Shown here: one piece after another, positions 41,760-53,666 of the stretch
Position numbering within the stretch: the first letter of the stretch is position 1
How the letters are laid out: the number at the start of each line of letters is the position of its first letter
NCBI RefSeq assembly: GCF_026151205.1
Contig: NC_087076.1
Coordinates: 374,001 to 438,000 of the forward strand
Direction of reading: 5' to 3'
Length of the DNA: 64,000 nt
DNA from: Bolinopsis microptera
Taxonomy: Eukaryota > Ctenophora > Tentaculata > Lobata > Bolinopsidae
The notes under the pieces: model-generated
The model's input: the letters and a program-made list of their open reading frames with translations, nothing else
Told to the model about the DNA's origin: nothing
Database searches by the model: none
Made by a program: the position numbers and the translations under genes

Positions 41760-44700
41760 CTAAACTAATTTCAACTTAGATTGTTCTAATAATGGAGCGA
41801 TGGGCAAGTATTTTGATATGTGGATCTCATCCTTAGACAGATCAACTGGAGTCTCGCGAGGATCAATTTGCACCTGAAGAAATTACAAAGATAAGAAACA
41901 ATAATAGTCTGTTTTCGCTTTTTTGAGTGGGTAGATCATATAATTGATGTTTTGGGACAATGTGACTTGTGAGAGTCTCCACTCAGTGTTTCAAAACATC
42001 TTTAAAAGATTAGAAACGTTACGAAACAATTAGAAATATAATTTTCTCTTCAGCTTAATACACTAATTGTAATATTATTTAATCCTTTATTCTGGTGCTT
42101 TATAGGCAATCGTTTCCTGAAGATCTCGTTTGGTTGTTGTAATTATTTCTGTATAGTATTGGTGTATATTATTGTGTATGTATGGAAGTAGTATCTATTA
42201 TCGATACTAGCAGAAACCCGTCTAACGTTTTTAAATAATAAGTGGTGTCAAGCTAAAACAATATTTATTTATTTTGTGATTTTGACACCACTTGGGGGTC
42301 CAATTTTCGGAGCATAACTAATAAATAGTTGTTGCTTGGTTTCCCAAAGAGAGTTAATATTCTATTTGGCACTGATGATTGGTATTGTTTTATACATATC
42401 ATGAAACGGATCGTTTGCCCGCCAATTTGATTTGTTTCAGTTGTTCGAATTATAATGCTCCTGCTTAACTGCAGTCGAGCACTCTCCTTGGGAAACCAAG
42501 CAACAACTATTTATTAGTTATGCTCCTTCGACTCGTCGTTGTTGAGCACTCTCGTTTGATAACCAGAATCAACAATTAACTCTCAAATACGGATCCTAAT
42601 TCTACCAGCTTCACGGAACTCAGTAAAGAATTTTCCTCTACCACTTCACGAAGGCCTTACTTCATAGACAATTCTAAAATTTTGACGGACACAATAAACT
42701 GTTACGTAAGAAGATTTTTTGGAAATTTTGTAAATTTCTATAATTTTGAAAATGTTTCATGATCGATACAAATTATTTTATAAAGGAGCAACATGTCATA
42801 GCGCTACAATTCATTATTCTATTTGGCACTGATGATTGGTATTGTTTTATACATATCATGATACGGATCGTTTGCCCGCCAATTTGGTTTGTTTCGATTG
42901 TTCGAATTGTATAGTTATATTATATATATCCGTACCATTTTACTGACACCACGGCATCAACTTTAACACTACGTTCCGTAAAAGATATAAAACTGAAACT
43001 TTTTTGACTGGGTCAAATGCCTTAATGCAAATGGCCTTCAAATCAGCATGAAAAAAATAAAAAAATGTGGACCCCCAAGTGGCGTCAAAAACGCGAATTA
43101 AATAGGTAATAATAATTTTAGTCTCTTGACTGTTGACACCATTTAGGGTTAGACGAGTTCCTGCTAGTTGAGGATAGTATGTCCCTCTACGTTTTAACTT
43201 TTAAGAGCGAATAAAGGTGACAACTCACATCGTTCACATCCTCCTTGACTTTGAAGAAGATGAAGGTATTCAGGTTGGGTACTGTCATGCTCTTTTGCTT
43301 GCCGAGCTTTTGAAATGCCGATGGCATGTGTTTCAAGGCTATTTCCGAGAAATGATTCTGTGTATTCCTGATAGTTACCATGGTTACTGTCACTGATCAA
43401 AATTACTGATTATAATGAGATCATATTATCGTGTTATGATGGTATTCTTAACATATTGTATTCTTAACAATAATTTTATCATGAAATATGTATAACATCA
43501 TCTTAAACAATAATCTCAGAATGTGTGTGTGTGTGTGTGTGTTCTGTCTGTGTGTCTGCGTGTAATTTCCGAGCGGCTTAATCAAGAAAACGGTAAGAGT
43601 TACGGGGCTGGTTTTTTCGGTATAGTGCCGACAAAACTATGAGGGAGTCAAATGGTAAAGGGGTTTTAGATCGGTTGGTGGTAAGTGGTTTAATTGATGG
43701 TTTTGTACCACAAATGTTAGATAAAATGGCTTGAGCAGCTTAATCAAGAAAACGGTAAGAGTTTCGGGGCTTGCTCTCTCTCCCATTACTGCATAATATT
43801 ATGTAGCGTTGGTACATATATCATAATTATACTGTCATGGATACTTTAAACTTATTAGGGGAGGGAGCGCTTATAGCGGTCTGTTTGAACTGTAGAGAGA
43901 GTTCATACTTTTATACAACAATGTAAATATGTAATGCATGTTTTTAAATATGCGGGTGTGGTGCGGAGTTAATAAGGGTTAATTTCTATTGATTACTGTT
44001 TAAGATACTATTGTTTAAGATACTATTGGATACGTGAGGGCACTCCGAATAGAATTGATCACCTAATGCGGGTTTTACTCAGTGGGTAAATACTCCTACC
44101 CTTTTTAACTGCGGCAGTGAAATCCCGGCCGAAGGCCGGGTTACACTAGTTCATTTATAATGTTATGAAGAATAAATTATTGTAGAACTGACAGTGCATG
44201 CAGCATGACGTTATATACAATAATTTTGACAATTTGAATACTTCAGTGCGAGTGCTAACTTTGAGAGTTACAGTAAAACCTCTCTATACCGTGCCTCTCT
44301 ATACCGTGCCTCTCTATACCGTGCCTCTCTATACCGTGCCTCTCTATACCGTGCCTCTCTATACCGTGCCTCTCTATACCGTGCCTCTCTATACCGTGCC
44401 TCTCTATACCGTGCCTCTCTATACCGTGCCTCTCTATACCGTGCCTCTCTATACCGTGCCTCTCTATACCGTGCCGAAATTCTGATATAAAAGTCAAATT
44501 AAGAAAACAATATAGCGAACCTATGAAATTCTCTGGCAAAAACAAATTCAGATGGAGAAAGATGGGGGACACTCTGATCATCTTTAACCAGTTCTTCTTC
44601 CAGAGCGTACTCAGCGTGCTGCTCTATTTTCTTCAGTCGGCATCTAACATAGTCAGTCACCATGTATTTTATACGCTGAAAGGATATTAATTAGTGAGTT

Positions 44701-47700
44701 CTAACGTAGTCAGTCACCATGTATTTTATACGCTGAAAGGATATTAATTAGTGAGTTCTAACGTAGTCAGTCACCATGTATTTTATACGCTGAAAGGATG
44801 TTAATTAGTGAGTTCTAACGTAGTCAGTCACCATGTATTTTATACGCTGAAAGGATGTTAAATAGTGAGTTCTAACGTAGTCAGTCACCATGTATTTTAT
44901 ACGCTGAAAGGATGTTAATTAGTGAGTTCTAACGTAGTCAGTCACCATGTATTTTATACGCTGAAAGGATGTTAATTAGTGAGTTCTAACGTAGTCAGTC
45001 ACCATGTATTTTATACGCTGAAAGGATGTTAATTAGTGAGTTCTAACGTAGTCAGTCACCATGTATTTTATACGCTGAAAGGATGTTAATTAGTGAGTTC
45101 TAACATAGTCAGTCACCATGTATTTTATACGCTGAAAGGATGTTAATTAGTGAGTTCTAACGTAGTCAGCTACCATGTATTTTATACGCTGAAAGGATGT
45201 TAAATAGCGAGTTCTAACGTAGTCAGTCACCATGTATTTTATACGCTGAAAGGATGTTAATTAGTGAGTTCTAACGTAGTCAGTCACCATGTATTTTATA
45301 CGCTGAAAGGATGTTAGATAGCGAGTTCTAACGTAGTCAGTCACCATGTATTTTATACGCTGAAAGGATGTTAATTAGTGAGTTCTAACGTAGTCAGTCA
45401 CCATGTATTTTATACGCTGAAAGGATGTTAATTAGTGAGTTCTAACGTAGTCAGTCACCATGTATTTTATACGCTGAAAGGATGTTAATTAGTGAGTTCT
45501 AACGTAGTCAGTCACCATGTATTTTATACGCTGAAAGGATGTTAATTAGTGAGTTCTAACGTAGTCAGTCACCATGTATTTTATACGCTGAAAGGATGTT
45601 AATTAGTGAGTTCTAACGTAGTCAGTCACCATGTATTTTATACGCTGAAAGGATGTTAATTAGTGAGTTCTAACGTAGTCAGTCACCATGTATTTTATAC
45701 GCTGAAAGGATGTTAAATAGTGAGTTCTAACGTAGTCAGTCACCATGTATTTTATACGCTGAAAGGATGTTAATTAGTGAGTTCTAACGTAGTCAGTCAC
45801 CATGTATTTTATACGCTGAAAGGATGTTAATTAGTGAGTTCTAACGTAGTCAGTCACCATGTATTTTATACGCTGAAAGGATGTTAATTAGTGAGTTCTA
45901 ACGTAGTCAGTCACCATGTATTTTATACGCTGAAAGGATGTTAATTAGTGAGTTCTAACATAGTCAGTCACCATGTATTTTATACGCTGAAAGGATGTTA
46001 ATTAGTGAGTTCTAACGTAGTCAGCTACCATGTATTTTATACGCTGAAAGGATGTTAAATAGCGAGTTCTAACGTAGTCAGTCACCATGTATTTTATACG
46101 CTGAAAGGATGTTAATTAGTGAGTTCTAACGTAGTCAGTCACCATGTATTTTATACGCTGAAAGGATGTTAGATAGCGAGTTCTAACGTAGTCAGTCACC
46201 ATGTATTTTATACGCTGAAAGGATGTTAATTAGTGAGTTCTAACGTAGTCAGTCACCATGTATTTTATACGCTGAAAGGATGTTAATTAGTGAGTTCTAA
46301 CGTAGTCAGTCACCATGTATTTTATACGCTGAAAGGATGTTAATTAGTGAGTTCTAACGTAGTCAGTCACCATGTATTTTATACGCTGAAAGGATGTTAA
46401 ATAGCGAGTTCTAACGTAGTCAGTCACCATGTATTTTATACGCTGAAAGGATGTTAAATAGCGAGTTCTAACGTAGTCAGTCACCATGTATTTTATACGC
46501 TGAAAGGATGTTAATTAGTGAGTTCTAACGTAGTCAGTCACCATGTATTTTATACGCTGAAAGGATGTTAAGTAGTGAGTTCTAACGTAGTCAGTCACCA
46601 TGTATTTTATACGCTGAAAGGATGTTAATTAGTGAGTTCTAACGTAGTCAGTCACCATGTATTTTATACGCTGAAAGGATGTTAATTAGTGAGTTCTAAC
46701 GTAGTCAGTCACCATGTATTTTATACGCTGAAAGGATGTTAATTAGTGAGTTCTAACGTAGTCAGTCACCATGTATTTTATACGCTGAAAGGATGTTAAT
46801 TAGTGAGTTCTAACGTAGTCAGTCACCATGTATTTTATACGCTGAAAGGATGTTAATTAGTGAGTTCTAACGTAGTCAGTCACCATGTATTTTATACGCT
46901 GAAAGGATGTTAATTAGTGAGTTCTAACGTAGTCAGTCACCATGTATTTTATACGCTGAAAGGATGTTAATTAGCGAGTTCTAACGTAGTCAGTCACCAT
47001 GTATTTTATACGCTGAAAGGATGTTAATTAGTGAGTTCTAACGTAGTCAGTCACCATGTATTTTATACGCTGAACGGATGTTAATTAGTGAGTTCTAACG
47101 TAGTCAGTCACCATGTATTTTATACGCTGAAAGGATGTTAATTAGTGAGTTCTAACGTAGTCAGTCACCATGTATTTTATACGCTGAAAGGATGTTAATT
47201 AGTGAGTTCTAACGTAGTCAGTCACCATGTATTTTATACGCTGAAATGATGTTAATTAGTGAGTTCTAACGTAGTCAGTCACCATGTATTTTATACGCTG
47301 AAATGATGTTAATTAGTGAGTTCTAACGTAGTCAGTCACCATGTATTTTATACGCTGAAAGGATGTTAATTAGTGAGTTCTAACGTAGTCAGTCACCATG
47401 TATTTTATACGCTGAAAGGATGTTAAGTAGTGAGTTCTAACGTAGTCAGTCACCATGTATTTTATACGCTGAAAGGATGTTAATTAGTGAGTTCTAACGT
47501 AGTCAGTCACCATGTATTTTATACGCTGAAATGATATTAATTAGTGAGTTCTAACGTAGTCAGTCACCATGTATTTTATACGCTGAAAGGATGTTAATTA
47601 GTGAGTTCTAACGTAGTCAGTCACCATGTATTTTATACGCTGAAAGGATGTTAATTAGTGAGTTCTAACGTAGTCAGTCACCATGTATTTTATACGCTGA

Positions 47701-50700
47701 AAGGATATTAATTAGTGAGTTCTAACGTAGTCAGTCACCATGTATTTTATACGCTGAAAGGATGTTAATTAGTGAGTTCTAAAGTAGTCAGTCACCATGT
47801 ATTTTATACGCTGAAAGGATGTTAATTAGTGAGTTCTAACGTAGTCAGTCACCATGTATTTTATACACTGAAAGGATGTTAATTAGTGAGTTCTAACGTA
47901 GTCAGTCACCATGTATTTTATACGCTGAAAGGATGTTAATTAGTGAGTTCTAACGTAGTCAGTCACCATGTATTTTATACGCTGAAAGGATGTTAATTAG
48001 TGAGTTCTAACGTAGTCAGTCACCATGTATTTTATACGCTGAAACGAAATGAACATAATACCTGTATCTCAAGTTGATGTATTCCAACAGCGAATGAGGA
48101 TGCCTGAGGGAAGTTGTTCTCCACAGTCTGGCATTGTTCCAGCAAGCAGTCTACAACTTCTTGTTGAGTCTCCAGTAGATAGGGCGACAACCGCTCGTTT
48201 ACCCAGTACTCCTCTAATCTGGAGATATCTTAGTTAATACTTTTGTGTAAATCTAGTAATACTATTAATTGCTATTATTAAATATGGTGCTTATATTATT
48301 TTATCTTATATTTATGCTTTTAAATTAGCATAATATAAGATTTCTAAATTATTACAGAATATGGTGTGGAGGCACACTCTCGAGGAACGTTTTGACGGTA
48401 CCGGCTGTGCTACCGAAATATTGGCTATTTTTGTTACTTTGTTATTGTCTCGCATAACAGACCACAGTGCCACGCTTATTGATCATATCTACACGAACAA
48501 TCTTGAAGATACAATAAGCTGCAACGTATTAACGACAGATCTGTCGGATCACTTAGCGATAGTTACAACAATTAATCTTGATAATACATCCACCAGCAAT
48601 TACCGCTCCGCATCTTATAATCAAAATCCAACACAAACCAACGTACGTAGTTTTAATGAGGCCAACAACCATAAATTTAGAGATTTAATAATGGAAGAAA
48701 ATTGGTCTGTAATACTAACAAATACCCCTGATGCTAACCAGCAGTTTGATTGTTTAAATTCGGCTTACAACAGGATTTATAACGCTGCCTACCCGACAAA
48801 AAGACAGTCCGAGCGCAGACAAAATGAACGTGTTAATCCCAAACCATGGATACTGCCCTGGCTTGAAGAAGCTATAGAACGTAAAAATCAGGCATATCAT
48901 GATTTTGTTAAGGAACCAGTTGATAGGAACCAGCTAAAATATGACCGTTTGAAAAAGTTTTGCACCAAACACGTTGACAAAGCCAAAAACATACACTACA
49001 AAAAATTCTTTGAACAACACAGATAATTCTAAGAAGCAGTGGCAGATGATTAACGGACTTCTGAATAAGAAACCAGGCAAACCTACATCGATAAAACTGT
49101 CGGACGAAAACGGACAAGTCAGCACTCCGGCAGCAGTAGCAGAAAAATTTAATGATCACTTCTCAAACATCGCTCCAAAAATTAAATCTGAAATTAGTAG
49201 TAGGACCACTTTCGATCCTGGTGGGGCCCAGGGGACACTACGTAACCCTTCTCCAAATAGTATCTACATAAAACCAGTCACAACTACCGAAGTTCAAGAC
49301 GTTATTAACCTATTTAAGAATAAAGCTACTCTTGACACCAAAATCCAACCACTCAAAATTGCCAACAGCTGTCATAATTTTACCACTGTATTGGCCCACG
49401 TTGTTAACAGCTCGTTCGAACAAGGGGTCTTTCCCGAAGCCTTGAAAACGGCAAAAGTAGTTCCTGTACATAAAGGTGGATCTAAAACTGACATCAAAAA
49501 TTACAGACCGATATCTCTACTTGCCACTTTCTCAAAAGTCTACGAAAAGCTTATGCACAATCGAGTCATAAATTTCTTGGATACCTACAATATACTTTGT
49601 GAAAATCAATACGGCTTCCGCCCAGGTAGGTCTTGTGAACATGCACTTCTTAATGCTAAAGACAGAATCCTCAATTCAATGTCTAAAAAGCAAGTTACTT
49701 TGCTCCTTTTGATTGACTTTAGCAAAGCCTTTGACCTTGTGGATCACTCCATACTCCTGAATAAGCTCGAGCACTATGGCATAAGAGGTCTAGCTTTAAA
49801 CTGGTTTAAATCATATCTTATGAACAGAAACCAGTTTGTATCAATTGGATCCTCTGAATCCTCAGCCAATCCAATTATTTACGGTGTACCCCAAGGTTCA
49901 ATTTTGGGACCTCTCCTTTTTATAATCTACATAAACGATCTTCCTCAAATATCAGAAATAGCTAATTTCATCATGTACGCAGATGATGCAAACATTTTCC
50001 TAACAGGAGAAAATATAAACGAGGTTTATGATAAGCTCAAAATTCTTAGCGATGTCTTAGTTAAATGGGTAGATAACAACGGATTAGCTCTAAATCTTAA
50101 AAAAACGAATTATATGATCTTTTCTCGACAAAGAAACCTCATTTATCGCGATGTAGTAATTTCTGGTGTCACAATCGAAAGAAAAACAGAAGCCCGTTTC
50201 TTAGGTGTTATAATAGATAACAAACTGAACTGGTCGCAACATATTTCTGCCATGAAAATGAAAATGGCCAGATACATTGGAGTCATGTACAAACTTAAAA
50301 AATATTTGCCTCTGGAAGCACGTTTACAAATATATCACAGCTTTGTGCAGTCTCACCTTAATTACTGCTCCCTCGTCTGGGGTTTTGCTGCCAAATCCCA
50401 TATAGAAACACTATTTGTTAAACAGAAAATGGGTCTTAGAGCAATACTACCAGGTTTTGTTAATTACTGGTACAAAGATGGTACACCACCAGCAAGTACC
50501 AAGTCTGGTTTCTATGTACACAAAATATTGACAGTTCATAGTATCATCGTAAAGAACGCATTAGTTTTTATACATAAGCTAAAAAACTTCCCAAGTCTAG
50601 TGCCTCCCTCTATAAAGAAAACAATACCTAACAGTGCACCAATATTTAACGTCGCCGATCCGGATTCGAGTCTTACAGCTTTATGGTCAGATGAATACGG

Positions 50701-52890
50701 TAAACACCCTTACAATAATTCAGTATTCTACAAAGGTCCACTATTAGCAATAAACAGATATAGTGTCGCAGCAACTTCCTTGCCAAGTCTATTCAACCTT
50801 AACATCTACAAAAGGTGCATAAAAAACATGCTCATTGATCAACAAAACGAGGGCATTGCAGACGAATGGCCTAACTTTATGTTATACAATATAACGGGAC
50901 TAAGGAAATCAGTCATCAGAGCACAACATCAACCGTAATGCTAATAATAACTCTGTCCCATAAGCACGCCATCACAGAATCAATTTCACTGCATACCATC
51001 TCAGTTACACTGCCATCAATTCGCCAGCAAAAACGGCATGACGCTATGCGACTGATAACAGTCGTTAAATTTTAAAAATTTTGGAATAGCTAGCTAGCAG
51101 TAGCTATGCGCCTGTCTCCACTCTAACAACTCTAAAAGCATATTAATATGATAATTTCAACTAAAGGCAACTTTATATGTGCTCAGCTATGTTTTGTTCG
51201 ACAAGCTCTATTATATACATTTTAATCGTTTTAATGAGATATAATCTTGTATGAGTTTTGAGTTTGAAGTGATAACACTTATTATATATATTATTTTTTG
51301 AGTAAACATTGGCTGGTACTTCGGGCCGGTCCCCAACAAAAAAAAAATTGTTTTATTTGTCATTAGTTCCTTTAGTCGCAGTGTCATTGGTGTACAGAAA
51401 ATTCGAGAGAATATGAAATCAACAAATAATAATAATAAGTAGTAGTAGTAAATCTTTCAAAGTACGAAATATCTCTTTAAAAGAGCATCCTAGGCACCTT
51501 ATAGATATCAAAACGCATAAAAAAGAAAACAAAAAACATCAACCATCTTCTAACTTCTTCCACTCCTCCCTATCTAAAGCTAAAAATCTAAGGTCTTCGA
51601 AATCAGTCAAATTCTTAAGTCTAATATCAAGATTTCTACTAGTCAAGTCTTTTCTAATAACATCTAATAAGTTTAAACATGGTCTACCCCGTCTCCCTTC
51701 CATAAAAATATCAGAATTTATAGCAAATAACATAGAGGTGTATGCTGGTGAGTCTTCCTGTCCTCTTTAGATATGTCCTAACATTCTCCATCGAAACTTA
51801 GAGACTCTCACAGACACAGATAAGTAATAAAAGTTAAATTATTGCAACATATTATTTGTAAATAATTATTTTTAACTTACATTATTTCAGGAATACGTGT
51901 ATTGTGTACTCAATAAAGTAATTATCCCTCTTGTGTCAGGTTGTATCCTTGTATCCTTGTATCCTTGTATCCTTGTATCCTTGTATCCTTGTATCCTTGT
52001 ATCCTTGTATCCTTGTATCCTTGTATCCTTGTATCCTTGTATCCTTGTATCCTTGTATCATCGTATCCTTGTATCCTTGACCCTTGTATCCTTGTATCTT
52101 TGTAACCTTGTATCCTTGTATGCTTGTATCTTTGTATCCTTGTAGCCTTGTATCTTGTATCCTTGTATCCTTGTATCCTTGTATCCTTGTATCCTTGTAT
52201 CTTTGTATCCTTGTATCCTTGTATCCTTGTATCCTTGTATCATTGTATCCTTGTATCCTTGTATCCTTCAAGTATCCTTGTATCCTTGTATCCCTGACCC
52301 TTGTATCCTTGTATCCTTGTATCTTTGTATCCTTGTATCCTTGTATCTTGTATCCTTGTATCCTTGTATCTTTGTATCCTTGTATCCTTGTATTCTTGTA
52401 TCTTGTATCCTTGTATCCTTGTATCCTTGTATCTTTGTATCCTTGTATCCTTGTATCCTTGTATCCTTGTATCCTTGCGGTATCAAAACTTTCGCCCACG
52501 AGGCTAGCCGAGTAAGTGAAAGTATTGATATTTCCCGAGGCTTGCAGAGGGAAATATGAGGCTTGCCGATATGTTGATATAGTATGAGGAGGCATGTGAA
52601 TAATTTTTTATTACACTTTCTTTTGAGCCAAATTTGGAAAGCAGAATTTGATCAGACTTGGTAGGTTATGAAAGCGAAACTAGTTACTAGACATGTCGAA
52701 CTAAATTATCTCGATTCTGTCCAAGCTATAGATAGGTCAGTATAATTTACTATTTTCGTATCCTACATAATATAATATCTAGACTGTATAAACTAAATGG
52801 AGAAAGGATTCCTTGCCTTTGAAGGACCTGGGCAGCGGTCAGTTGTTCATATTCTTCATCATTTCCAGTATCATTTAGCGATATATCCAT
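41760..52890 (-). CDS. GINS4: GINS complex subunit SLD5 (GINS4), 5 exons
   Basis: Subunit of the GINS tetramer, part of the CDC45-MCM-GINS replicative helicase in the nucleus. Exons 52817-52890, 48062-48218, 44521-44675, 43229-43367 and 41760-41873 join in phase to 639 nt, 212 aa (human 223). Diagnostic stretches: RLEEYWVNERLSPYLLE, GIHQLEIQRIKYMVTDYVRCRLKKIE, LSPSEFVFAREF, ALKHMPSAFQK, VPNLNTFIFFKV, and the C-terminal B domain HISKYLPIAPLLEQSKLKLV. Exon 1 (MDISLNDTGNDEEYEQLTAA) ends AAAG|GCAAGG, a GC donor, and joins 'ctccag|A' to restore an Arg codon (AG|A). Intron 1 (4.6 kb) holds an antisense LINE and a LINE-tail array; intron 2 is a 57-bp array made from the exon 3 acceptor; introns 3 and 4 hold further repeats. 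No break in the frame. Confidence 0.95.
42207..43169. mobile_element. Composite foldback element in GINS4 intron 4
   Basis: Outer inverted ends 'ctagcagaaacccgtctaac' (left) and the complement of 'ttagacgagttcctgctag' (right); a second inverted pair 'gacaccacttgggggtcca' and its complement near 43066. Inside, 'ggagcataactaataaatag' (42319) is inverted at 42505-42525. A block starting 'tattctatttggcactgatg' is directly repeated at 42358 and 42813. This looks like nested or rearranged non-autonomous DNA elements. Confidence 0.75.
43515..44150 (+). mobile_element. Possible Helitron-type non-autonomous element
   Basis: The right end has the hairpin CCCGGCC-gaa-GGCCGGG followed by 'ttaca' and CTAG|T, the form of a Helitron 3' terminus. 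The left end starts near a (TG)n run. Inside, 'cttaatcaagaaaacggtaa' occurs twice (43577 and 43739). In GINS4 intron 3. No helicase frame; the left border is uncertain. Confidence 0.4.
44266..44476. repeat. 15-bp array (CTCTCTATACCGTGC)n
   Basis: Thirteen nearly perfect copies. The first follows 'tacagtaaaac', so the start reads CAGTAAAACCTCTCTATACC, which resembles the terminus of pogo/Tigger-type DNA transposons preceded by TA. Open in both strands because 15 is a multiple of three. Confidence 0.9.
44642..48044 (-). repeat. 57-bp array derived from GINS4 exon 3 acceptor
   Basis: About 59 copies. On the minus strand each is 'aacatcctttcag' then CGTATAAAATACATGGTGAC and on to GTTAGA, i.e. 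the acceptor plus the first 32 nt of exon 3 (coding RIKYMVTDYVR). Only the last copy (44675) continues into the rest of the exon. Read-in from any earlier acceptor ends at TAA after RTH. A block with variants 'tcagctacc' and 'ttagatagcgag' is repeated 855 bp apart (15 units). The array begins within 23 nt of the exon 2 donor. Confidence 0.95.
48300..51345 (+). mobile_element. 5'-truncated non-LTR retrotransposon (LINE)
   Basis: Frame 48361-49026 ends an endonuclease domain (SATLIDHIYTNN, TTDLSDHLAI) and runs into the linker. A one-base frameshift near 49015-49025 moves the reading to 48974-50938, a full reverse transcriptase: KNYRPISLL, YGFRPGRSCEHAL, LLIDFSKAFDLVDH, YGVPQGSILGPLLF and the catalytic YADD, followed by the thumb (EARFLGVIID) and a C-terminal region. 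The endonuclease N-terminus is missing. The 3' UTR ends near the A run at about 51342. The copy looks young apart from the frameshift and truncation. It lies antisense in GINS4 intron 1. Clade (CR1/L2/jockey-like) not resolved. Confidence 0.9.
51541..51775 (-). mobile_element. LINE C-terminal relic
   Basis: Minus-strand frame with EGRRGRPCLNLLDVIRKDLT and LALDREEWKKL. GRRGRP-x-x-x-[WL] followed by a DR-x-x-W end is the usual C-terminus of one group of non-LTR reverse transcriptases. It matches the piece at 58197-58560 in pattern. No RT core nearby. Confidence 0.65.
51855..52480 (+). mobile_element. LINE 3' UTR copy with expanded (TATCCTTG)n tail
   Basis: 51855-51945 matches the reverse complement of 61797-61880 ('gtgtactcaataaagtaatt' and flanks), including an AATAAA. 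In both places it is followed by (TATCCTTG)n. Here the tail has grown to about 530 bp with TATCTTTG and TATCTTG variants; at 61767 it has only about four units. At 61.8 kb it follows a LINE coding end, so this is a severely 5'-truncated insert of that LINE family in GINS4 intron 1. The multiple open frames over it are repeat artefacts. Confidence 0.8.
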
Positions 52891-53666
52891 ACCTTGCTAA
52901 CAAACACATAACGTTAATTGTAATTAAGAAAAACAATAGCGATATTAATATTATTGTCACACTGTCACATCATGAGATCAGATAACTCGAACTTCAAAAC
53001 TTTATTTCAAATGTTGGAAAATTGCATTCAACTTCTTAGGTCATTAAAACAGTTACATATTTTATTAAATCAGTTGTTAGTTTTATAATGACAATTACAG
53101 CAATGCACGGTATAAACGGGTATTATATATAATGTACACATACAACTTAACAATTCAAAACTGAAAAAAGTAAATATTTTTAATTGCAAAACAAAAATTT
53201 CCACTGTGATGAATAACATTGCTGGTGTTTAATATCTATATTATTCAAACGTAACAGTATTAAATATACATGATATGTGCGTACAAACGCAAAAAAGATT
53301 CTGTTACTTCAGTAAAGCAAATGGATAAAATTGGAAATGACAACAGTCAATGATTAACAGTTTACACAGTATACCGTATTATTTCACCCATCTCGATAAA
53401 GTTTGTAACATAAGTTCTAAAATACCTTTTTTGAATACATGTATAAACTTAGAAACGAACAAAATGTTATATGACTGTTATTCAACAATGATGAACATAA
53501 ATCATAAAATGTAGGTATTATAATAAAGTTGTGTTATACTGCACTGCAGCAACACAATGGAACTATTAATATGTTTCATCAAAATAAAAAAGCATACATA
53601 GATACATCCAGCATAATCAGAAATGAAATCGTTCATTTTAATTTCAGGCCTAATGTTGTAATAACT
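52481..53666. other. GINS4 5' end and spacer to MINDY4
   Basis: Holds GINS4 exon 1 (52817-52890). From 52891 to 53666 is AT-rich sequence that must hold the GINS4 promoter and the MINDY4 3' UTR. No further exon seen. Confidence 0.6.

Noticed and set aside
44198-44581. TVPLY repeat and RHGIE repeat frames
   Set aside because: Both are readings of a 15-bp tandem array in a GINS4 intron.
51897-52595. Open frames of up to 219 codons on both strands
   Set aside because: Products of the (TATCCTTG)n tail array.
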